Shown here one piece after another: positions 7,033-13,029 of a stretch of 23,298 bases of DNA (its first letter is position 1; each line of letters starts with the position of its first letter). The translations under genes and the position numbers were made by a program. The notes beneath the pieces were generated by a model, which searched no databases, was not told the origin of the DNA, and was given only the letters and a program-made list of their open reading frames with translations. The stretch lies in the NCBI RefSeq assembly GCF_958431955.1, contig NZ_CAUASN010000038.1, forward strand, positions 1-23,298. Direction: 5' to 3'. Source of the DNA: an uncultured Adlercreutzia sp. (GTDB lineage Bacteria; Actinomycetota; Coriobacteriia; Coriobacteriales; Eggerthellaceae).

Positions 7033-8878
7033 CGATAACGCCCGCGGCTACGATGCCGCGTCAACCATCCGGCGCATGGCCGACGCCATCGCCCACCGCG
7101 GCCCCGACTCCGAGGGCTTCTACGCCGACGAGCGCTGCGCTTTGGGCTTCCGGCGCCTTGCCATCATCGACCTGGCCGGCGCGAACCAGCCCCTCTTCAA
7201 CGAGGACGCATCGCTCGTGCTCGTATTCAACGGCGAAGTGTACAACTACCGCGAGCTACGGCGCGATCTTATCGCCCGCGGCCACGTTTTTGCCACCGAG
7301 GGCGATGCGGAAGTGGTGCTCCACGGCTTCGAGGAATGGGGCGAAGAGGTGCTCGACCGCCTGCGCGGCATGTTCGCCTTCGCGCTGTACCGCCCTGGTG
7401 CCGGCGAGCTCTTCCTGGCGCGGGACGCCTTCGGCATCAAGCCTTTGTACTGGCATGCCGAAGGCGGCGCCATCGTGTTCGGCTCCGAGATAAAGGGGCT
7501 TCTCGCGCACCCCCGCGTGCCCCGTCAGCTGAACGAGCGCCGCCTCGGGCACTGGCTGTGCCTGGAGTACCTGCCCGACGAGGAGACCCTGTTCCGGGGC
7601 GTGCGCAAGCTGCCCGCGGGCCACTGGCTTCGCTGGCGCGACGGCCGCGCCGAGGTGCGCCGCTGGTTCGCGCCGCGCTTCGCCCCCAACCCCTCCCTGC
7701 GCCCCGAGGCAGCCGCCGAGGCCGTCGAGGCCGCGGTCCGAGAATCGGTCGCGGCCCATGCGGTGGCCGACGTGGAGGTGGGCTGCTTCCTCTCGGCGGG
7801 CGTGGACTCGAGCCTCGTGGCCGCCGAGGCCTCTCGCATCATGGAGGCGCGCACCTTCTCCATCGGCTACGGCGAGGCGCGCTACTCGGAGCTTGCCGCC
7901 GCCGCGGCCTTCGCCGAGGCGGTGGGGCTGCCCAACCAGGCGCGGCACCTCACCGCCGAGGAGTTCTTCGCATCGGCGGCCGCCGTGCAGTACGCCATGG
8001 ACGAGCCTCTGCCCAACCCCTCGGCCGTGCCGCTGTACCACCTGTGCCGCATGGCCGCCGAGTCGGTGAAGGTGGTGCTGTCGGGGGAAGGGGCCGACGA
8101 GCTGTTCGGCGGGTACCCCTACTACCAGGAATGCCTCGCCTTCGAGCCCTATCTGGCTCTGCCCGCGCCCCTGCGCCGCACCCTGGCCGCCGGCGCGCGC
8201 CGCCTGCCGCCGGGAACTCATGGGCGGCGCTTCCTCATGCGCGGGGCCCATCCCCTCTCCGAGCGCTACATCCGCCTGGAGTACAACTTCACCTGGGAAG
8301 ACGCCCTGGATCTGCTCGCCGACGAGGTGGCCGCGGAGGCGGCAGGCGCGGGCGCGCCCTGGGAGGCGACAGCCGCGCTCTTCGCCGAGCTTGAGCGCGA
8401 CGGCGCAGGATGGCTCGACGAGGCCACGCTCATGCAGACCGCCGACATCCTCACCTGGATGCAGCAGGATATCCTCTTGAAGGCCGACAAGATGTCCATG
8501 GCCGCCTCGCTGGAGCTGCGCGTGCCCTTCCTCGACCGGGAGGTGTTCGCCTGCGCCCGCACCCTGCCGCGCGAGCTGCGCGTGACGCGCCATGAGACGA
8601 AGCCGGCCCTGCGCCGTGCCGCCGCCCGCACTCTGCCGCCTGTCACGGCGGCCATGCCCAAGAAGGGCTTTCTCACGCCGCTCGCCCAGTGGCTGCGCGA
8701 GGAGCCGTGGGCGAGCCGGGTGCGCGAGGTGCTGCACAGCGCCACGGCGCGGCAGTTCTTCCGCACCGATACGCTGGATGCGCTTCTCGACGAGCACCGA
8801 AGCGGCGCCTGTTCGCATATGAAGAGGATTTGGTCGGCCTACTGCTTCGTGTTGTGGCACGAGACGTATTTCGGCTAG
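7007..8878 (+). CDS. asnB: Asparagine synthase, glutamine-hydrolysing
   Basis: This 623-residue enzyme starts Met-Cys-Gly-Phe, exposing Cys2 as the N-terminal nucleophile of a class II glutaminase domain (about 2-190; RGPDSEGFY at 31-39 and FNGEVYNY at 74-81 bind glutamine). The synthetase domain (about 235-600) carries the ATP pyrophosphate loop as SAGVDSS (263-269) and GEGADELFGGYPYY. Ammonia from glutamine is used to amidate an aspartyl-type carboxylate activated with ATP. Several members of this family amidate peptidoglycan rather than free aspartate (AsnH on D-Asp bridges, LtsA-type enzymes on diaminopimelate), and the coupling to a racemase and an ATP-grasp ligase supports such a role here. 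AGGAGG lies 6 bases before the ATG. The Ala in the loop where most members have Gly (SGGxDSS) is unusual but seen in the alignment position only. Free asparagine synthesis remains possible. Confidence 0.93.
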   Translation: MCGFVGWADDNARGYDAASTIRRMADAIAHRGPDSEGFYADERCALGFRRLAIIDLAGANQPLFNEDASLVLVFNGEVYNYRELRRDLIARGHVFATEGDAEVVLHGFEEWGEEVLDRLRGMFAFALYRPGAGELFLARDAFGIKPLYWHAEGGAIVFGSEIKGLLAHPRVPRQLNERRLGHWLCLEYLPDEETLFRGVRKLPAGHWLRWRDGRAEVRRWFAPRFAPNPSLRPEAAAEAVEAAVRESVAAHAVADVEVGCFLSAGVDSSLVAAEASRIMEARTFSIGYGEARYSELAAAAAFAEAVGLPNQARHLTAEEFFASAAAVQYAMDEPLPNPSAVPLYHLCRMAAESVKVVLSGEGADELFGGYPYYQECLAFEPYLALPAPLRRTLAAGARRLPPGTHGRRFLMRGAHPLSERYIRLEYNFTWEDALDLLADEVAAEAAGAGAPWEATAALFAELERDGAGWLDEATLMQTADILTWMQQDILLKADKMSMAASLELRVPFLDREVFACARTLPRELRVTRHETKPALRRAAARTLPPVTAAMPKKGFLTPLAQWLREEPWASRVREVLHSATARQFFRTDTLDALLDEHRSGACSHMKRIWSAYCFVLWHETYFG

Positions 8879-9022
8879 AACAGGCGGGGCACCGGGCAAA
8901 TCGGGAGGGAGGGGGATGAATCTGTCCGGTACCCGCCTTGGTTTCGGATTATACCGACCTCCCCGCTCATTGGGACGGCGTTGGCAAGGTTCACGAAAGG
9001 GGCACAGGTCGCGCGGCCCGCG

Positions 9023-9054
9023 GCGGGAGCGCTCCGGCCGTTGAGGGCTCCCGC
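9023..9054 (-). terminator. Hairpin after the SPFH gene, possible terminator
   Basis: GCGGGAGC (9023-9030) pairs with GCTCCCGC (9047-9054) 17 bases past the SPFH stop codon. No T-run follows. The remaining 8879-9022 between the two convergent genes shows no gene or clear signal. Confidence 0.35.
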
Positions 9055-9070
9055 GCTGGCGGCCGGCACG

Positions 9071-10027
9071 CTACTTCCCGTGCTTCAAGCTGTCGAGGGC
9101 CTTATCCAGCGCCGCGTCCGAGAAGCCCTCGGAGTACGCGCTCGGGATGACCACCGTGCCCCCGGAGCCCTTCACCGACTCGTAGAGCAGGTGCATCGTG
9201 CGCAAGCGCACGGCCAGATCGTTCTCCTCGTACACGTTGGCGGCGTCCACGAGCATGGCCGAGATGTCCTTCTCCACCTCGGCGAGCACCATGCGGGCGT
9301 TCTTCTCGCGCTCGGCCTGGGCCTCCGCCGACATCACCTCCTGCAGCTCGGCGGGAATGACGATGTCGCGGATCTCCACCGACAGCACGGTGATGCCCCA
9401 CACGCTCGTGCGCTCTTCGATGACCTCCTGCAGCTCCTGATCGAGCTGGTTGCGGCGGATGGCCACCTCCGACACGCTCGCCCGCCCGATGGCGTCGCGC
9501 AGGGCCGTTTGGGCCGCGAGCGACACCGAGTTGTAGTAGTTCTCCACCTCCAGGCAGGCCTTCTTCGCGTCCCATACCATCCAGAACAGCACCGCATCCA
9601 CGTTGATGGGCACCAAGTCGCTCGTGAGCGTCTCCTCGGCGCCGAAGCCCGTGACCATGATGCGCTGGTCGGCTTTAAGCGCGGTCTGCTCGATGAAGGG
9701 GATGGTGAAGTAGAGTCCCGGCCCCTTCACGCGGGAGAACTTGCCGAGGCGGAAGACCACCACCTTCTCCCACTGCATGGCGATATGCACCGACATGGTG
9801 GCCACCCAGGCTGCGAGGAGCGCAGCCACAAGCCCCTCCACGGTGAACATGCCCGCGAAAACGAAGGCGGCGCCGAGCACTGCCAGAAACACGACGACGG
9901 CCACGAAGGCCGAGAACACGAGCGGGCCCGTCTGCGAGGCGCGTCGGTCGATATTAGAGTTGTAGCGCTCAATGCCCGCGAGCTTGGTATCCTCGCCGCG
10001 GGAGTGCTTCTCGGTGCGCTTCTTCAT
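9071..10027 (-). CDS. SPFH/Band 7 (slipin, stomatin-like) membrane protein
   Basis: This 318-residue protein has a basic N-terminus, two adjacent hydrophobic segments (about 35-80), then the prohibitin-homology domain beginning at EKVVVFRLGKFSRVKGPGL and running through VEIRDIVIPAEL, followed by an Ala/Glu-rich coiled-coil (EVMSAEAQAEREKNARM). This order is that of bacterial slipins, which form ring-like oligomers at membranes and are linked to membrane microdomains or protease control. No NfeD partner gene is next to it. The frame opens with a GTG at 10036, but the AAGGA site lies only one base before it and 10 bases before the ATG at 10027, which is therefore preferred. It follows the GntR gene by 23 bases and is probably co-transcribed with it. 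Confidence 0.86.
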   Translation of the reverse strand: MKKRTEKHSRGEDTKLAGIERYNSNIDRRASQTGPLVFSAFVAVVVFLAVLGAAFVFAGMFTVEGLVAALLAAWVATMSVHIAMQWEKVVVFRLGKFSRVKGPGLYFTIPFIEQTALKADQRIMVTGFGAEETLTSDLVPINVDAVLFWMVWDAKKACLEVENYYNSVSLAAQTALRDAIGRASVSEVAIRRNQLDQELQEVIEERTSVWGITVLSVEIRDIVIPAELQEVMSAEAQAEREKNARMVLAEVEKDISAMLVDAANVYEENDLAVRLRTMHLLYESVKGSGGTVVIPSAYSEGFSDAALDKALDSLKHGK

Positions 10028-10050
10028 GGGAATCACGTCCTTCGAACGGG

Positions 10051-10437
10051 TCAGGACTTCTCGTCCTGGATGCGATGGGCCACGTCGATCAGGCGCAGCT
10101 TCACCTCGTCGATGCTCATGCCGAGGGCCAGGCAGCGCCGTATGCAGCCCTCGATCTCGGTGTCGGCAACGGAGAGCACGTCATCGCCCCGGTTGCCGAT
10201 GTCGCGCACGAACACGCCGCGCCCGCGCACCGATTCCACGTAGCCGTCGCTCTCCAAGTTCACGTACACCTTGCTGACGGTGTTGTAGTTGATGGCGGCC
10301 TCAGCGGCGAGGGTGCGCACGCTGGGCAGCTGATCACCCGGCTGGTAGTGGCCGGTCTTGATGAGGTAGACGAAGCGGTTGCGCAGCTGCACCCACACGG
10401 GCAGCCCGCTTGATTCGTCTATCTCGAACAGAGCCAT
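10051..10437 (-). CDS. GntR-family regulator, YtrA type
   Basis: This 128-residue protein has an N-terminal winged helix (about 8-78): the segment QLPSVRTLAAEAAINYNTVS holds the recognition helix and GYVESVRGRGVFV the wing. Only about 50 residues follow, too short for the FadR or HutC effector domains and typical of the YtrA subgroup, which usually controls its own operon of membrane or transport genes. That makes the downstream SPFH gene its likely target. The ATG at 10437 begins the usual family N-terminus (FEIDESSGLPVWVQL); GGAGAAGGG lies about 13 bases upstream, a little far. An ATG at 10485 would add 16 residues and cannot be excluded. Confidence 0.87.
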   Translation of the reverse strand: MALFEIDESSGLPVWVQLRNRFVYLIKTGHYQPGDQLPSVRTLAAEAAINYNTVSKVYVNLESDGYVESVRGRGVFVRDIGNRGDDVLSVADTEIEGCIRRCLALGMSIDEVKLRLIDVAHRIQDEKS

Positions 10438-10505
10438 GGTGCCCGTGCCGCCCTTCTCCCGCCAAGCCGCGGAATCGTCCCGCATTTCCGTTGCCCCGCA
10501 TTGTA

Positions 10506-11387
10506 TCACCCGAGCCAGTGGCTTCCGGCCGCCACCAAGCAGAACCGCAGAATCAGCCCGCCGAGAACGCAGAGCACCTCGACGACCTGCAGCGTCGCGG
10601 GCACCTTGAGAAGGGCGCGCACCCCCTCGGCGGCCAGCGGCACGACGACGCCGAGGCCCGCGAACCCGACGACGAACCACGGGCCGGCGCCCTCGGGCGC
10701 AAGCAGGGCCGCGAGGGCCGGACGCGCAAAGGGGCCGGCGAGGGCCAGGCCGAGGAAGGCCGCGAGCGCGACTGCCTCCAGCGTGAGAACAGCGCGGTGG
10801 GCGCGGCGCAGGGCCTCGGTCCAGCCGGCCAGAAGCGCTCCATCGCGCACGAAGGGCACGGCCAGGAGCACGACCGCCACCCCCGACGAGGCCGAGGAGA
10901 GGGCGAGCAGCACGGGCAGGGCGGCGTTGTTCCACAGGGGCACCGCCTCCATGAGGGCCATGTAGAGCCCCGTGTATACCATGAGCGCGAAGGCGAGGGC
11001 GACCGCCGCCGCCTCGAGCACCGTGCGCAGCGGCCCGGGCACAGGGCGCGGGGCCATCAGATGCACCGCGGCCAGGGCGGCCGATACCGCAAGGGAGGCG
11101 AGCAGGACGAAGGAGCCGAAGGTGAGCAGCGAGGGCGTCGGACGCATGAACAGCAGGAAGAACCGCTGGGGACGCCCCAAGTCGAGCAGCAGGCAGAACG
11201 CCGACACCGCGAGCATCACGAAGGCGATGGCGGCCAGGGTGCCCGCAAGCCCGTCGAAGGCGCGGCTCTGGGCCCGGCTGCGCGTCCGGGTGCGGCGGAA
11301 GAGCAGCGACCACGCAGCCGCCACGAGCAGCACGCCGGCGCCGCACCCGCCTAGAAACAGGTACAGCACCACGAACGACCCCAGCAT
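10506..11387 (-). CDS. NrfD/PsrC-like membrane anchor of the molybdoenzyme
   Basis: This 293-residue protein is almost entirely hydrophobic with about eight membrane segments. Segments such as LLLDLGRPQRFFLLF, MRPTPSLLTFGSF and MVYTGLYMALMEAVPLWNN are characteristic of the NrfD/PsrC quinol-interacting family. It should anchor the catalytic and iron-sulfur subunits to the outer face of the membrane and exchange electrons with menaquinol. The annotated frame can start at a GTG at 11393, but that codon overlaps the GGGGAGG ribosome site; the ATG at 11387 has proper spacing. It follows the chaperone gene by 42 bases and closes the operon. Proton translocation cannot be judged from the sequence. 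Confidence 0.85.
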   Translation of the reverse strand: MLGSFVVLYLFLGGCGAGVLLVAAAWSLLFRRTRTRSRAQSRAFDGLAGTLAAIAFVMLAVSAFCLLLDLGRPQRFFLLFMRPTPSLLTFGSFVLLASLAVSAALAAVHLMAPRPVPGPLRTVLEAAAVALAFALMVYTGLYMALMEAVPLWNNAALPVLLALSSASSGVAVVLLAVPFVRDGALLAGWTEALRRAHRAVLTLEAVALAAFLGLALAGPFARPALAALLAPEGAGPWFVVGFAGLGVVVPLAAEGVRALLKVPATLQVVEVLCVLGGLILRFCLVAAGSHWLG

Positions 11388-11429
11388 ACGCACCTCCCCT
11401 CGCCTTCGCCTCGGTCCCCTCGGCCGACG

Positions 11430-12218
11430 CTAGTCGAGCCGTCTCTTGAACGCCTGGGCCTCCCCATCATAGCGAATGCCGAAGCGCTCCGCATAGCAGG
11501 AACCGAGGCCGAAGACGAAATCGCCGAGGCCGCGGTAGTAGTCGGTGCGGGCGTGCTTCTCCACCGCGTAGCGCCATGCCGACAGCCAGGGAAGCACGTG
11601 CTCGACGAGAAACGTCTCCTGCTCCTCGGCCAGGGCACGGGCCGCGTCGCCATCGCCGGCCTCGAGGGCCTCCCGCTCCTCGGCCATCAAGCGCGAGAGG
11701 AAGCCGAGCATGAGGCCGAGATGGTCGTCGGGCTCCTTACCGACGCGCTCGGACATGAGGCCGTGGCGACGGTAGGCGGTCCGCGCCGCCAGCGCGGTTC
11801 GCCCGAACATGTGGCTGTTGGGCTCCACGTAGAACGACTCCAGGCACGAGGCCTCCGGGGCGCCCGCGCCCACGAAGAGCCGGAGCCACTCGCGGCGCAG
11901 CTCGTCCACGCGCTCGATGAAGACGGCGCTGCCGGCAAGAGCGACCGCGGCCTCGGCGGCCGTCTCGCTAAGGGCCGAGTCGGCGGCCGCCGCGTCCAAG
12001 CCGGCCGCCGAGGCCGCCTCGACGCACCAGCCGTCCATGAGGGCAAGGCCCCGGGCGGCCCAGGCGTTGTCGGCGGCGAAGGGCGCGGCGGCGAACTGGC
12101 GGCCAGCCACCTGGGCGGCCACGGCCGTCGCGGAGGGCTCGCCGTAGAGCAGCGACGAGGCCTCGGCGAAGCAGACCTCGGCCGCCGCCAGCGTTTCGGA
12201 TTGGAATGGTGTGTTCAT
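11430..12218 (-). CDS. TorD/DmsD-family molybdoenzyme chaperone
   Basis: This 262-residue mostly helical, Ala-rich protein contains EPDDHLGLMLGFLSRLM, the signature segment of the TorD/DmsD family, and an earlier SFYVEPNSHMFG. Such chaperones bind the Tat signal of the apo-catalytic subunit and hold it back until the molybdenum cofactor is inserted. The Tat-bearing partner is encoded two genes upstream in the same operon. It is longer than E. coli TorD (about 200), mainly through an Ala-rich N-terminal half. Two ATGs lie six bases apart; GAGG is 1 base from the first (12224) and 7 from the second (12218), which is preferred. Confidence 0.86.
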   Translation of the reverse strand: MNTPFQSETLAAAEVCFAEASSLLYGEPSATAVAAQVAGRQFAAAPFAADNAWAARGLALMDGWCVEAASAAGLDAAAADSALSETAAEAAVALAGSAVFIERVDELRREWLRLFVGAGAPEASCLESFYVEPNSHMFGRTALAARTAYRRHGLMSERVGKEPDDHLGLMLGFLSRLMAEEREALEAGDGDAARALAEEQETFLVEHVLPWLSAWRYAVEKHARTDYYRGLGDFVFGLGSCYAERFGIRYDGEAQAFKRRLD

Positions 12219-12328
12219 GAGCATACCTCGGAAAACAGGGCCACCCCGGGCGCGCGGGGAGGGATTCGCGCGCTCGGGAGCTGCCGCATCGAAGGGACGG
12301 GCCGCACGCCGTCGCGCGGCCCGATGAC

Positions 12329-12367
12329 GCGGAAGGGGCGTCGGCCCGAAGCCGGCACCCCTTCCGC
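12329..12367 (-). terminator. Strong intra-operon hairpin between iron-sulfur subunit and chaperone genes
   Basis: GCGGAAGGGG (12329-12338) pairs with CCCCTTCCGC (12358-12367), with a further inner stem closed by a short loop. No T-run follows on the minus strand. It starts 24 bases after the stop of the iron-sulfur subunit. The rest of the 172-base gap holds two smaller GC hairpins (12298-12322 and about 12251-12274). It may stabilise or partly terminate the upstream message. Confidence 0.5.
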
Positions 12368-12390
12368 CTTAAGAGCATGAGCCGGAAAGC

Positions 12391-13017
12391 CTACAGCTCT
12401 TCCTCCAAATTGACGACGGATCCGGTGCCGGAGCCCGACTTCTGGGCGTCGCGGTGGGGCGTCACGATGAGATTCGCCTCGGTGGTGTCCTGCGGCAGCG
12501 GCTCCACCTCCACATCGCCCTCGCCGTACTTGTCCACGAGCTCCTCGCGGGTGCCGAAGTCAAGCGCGCGCATGGGACAGCCGGTCACGCAGAGGGGCTT
12601 GCCGCCGCCCTCGACCTCGCCCTTGCACATGTCGCATTTGAGCATGTAGCCCTCGTCCTCCCCGAAGGTGGGGGCGCCGTAGGGACAGGCGGTCTCGCAG
12701 GTCTTGCAGCCGATGCACACGTCGTGATCGGTCCACACGATGCCGGTCTCCTCGTCCTTCTGCATGGCACCCGTGGGGCAGTTGGCCACACACGCCGGGT
12801 TCGTGCAGTGGTTGCAGGCCAGCGACACGAAGTAGCCGAACACGCCGTCGGGCGCGTAGTGGCCCGCATCGGTGGGCTTCCAGGAGCCGCCCTGGTAGTT
12901 CAACACGCGCCGGTACAGGTTGTTCGCCGGCAGCTTATAGGTCTCCTTGCACGCGACCTGGCAGGTCTTGCAGCCCGTGCACTTGCTGGAGTCGAAATGG
13001 AATGCGTACTGAGTCAT
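12391..13017 (-). CDS. DmsB-like four-cluster [4Fe-4S] electron transfer subunit
   Basis: This 208-residue protein has sixteen cysteines in the four groups expected for four [4Fe-4S] clusters: C13/16/19/23, C68/71/76/80, C101/104/107/111 and C128/131/143/147. It passes electrons from the membrane anchor to the molybdenum subunit. It has no signal peptide and would be carried across the membrane with the Tat-bearing catalytic subunit, as is known for DmsAB. GGGGAGGTG lies 5 bases before the ATG, and the gap to the upstream stop is 12 bases, so the two subunits are made together. The acidic C-terminal tail (about 165-208) is not part of the cluster fold. Confidence 0.93.
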   Translation of the reverse strand: MTQYAFHFDSSKCTGCKTCQVACKETYKLPANNLYRRVLNYQGGSWKPTDAGHYAPDGVFGYFVSLACNHCTNPACVANCPTGAMQKDEETGIVWTDHDVCIGCKTCETACPYGAPTFGEDEGYMLKCDMCKGEVEGGGKPLCVTGCPMRALDFGTREELVDKYGEGDVEVEPLPQDTTEANLIVTPHRDAQKSGSGTGSVVNLEEEL

Positions 13018-13029
13018 GGCGCACCTCCC

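Noticed and set aside
7256..8899. 547-codon minus-strand open frame opposite asparagine synthase
   Set aside because: Antisense shadow of a well-conserved gene, with no ribosome site or recognisable motif.
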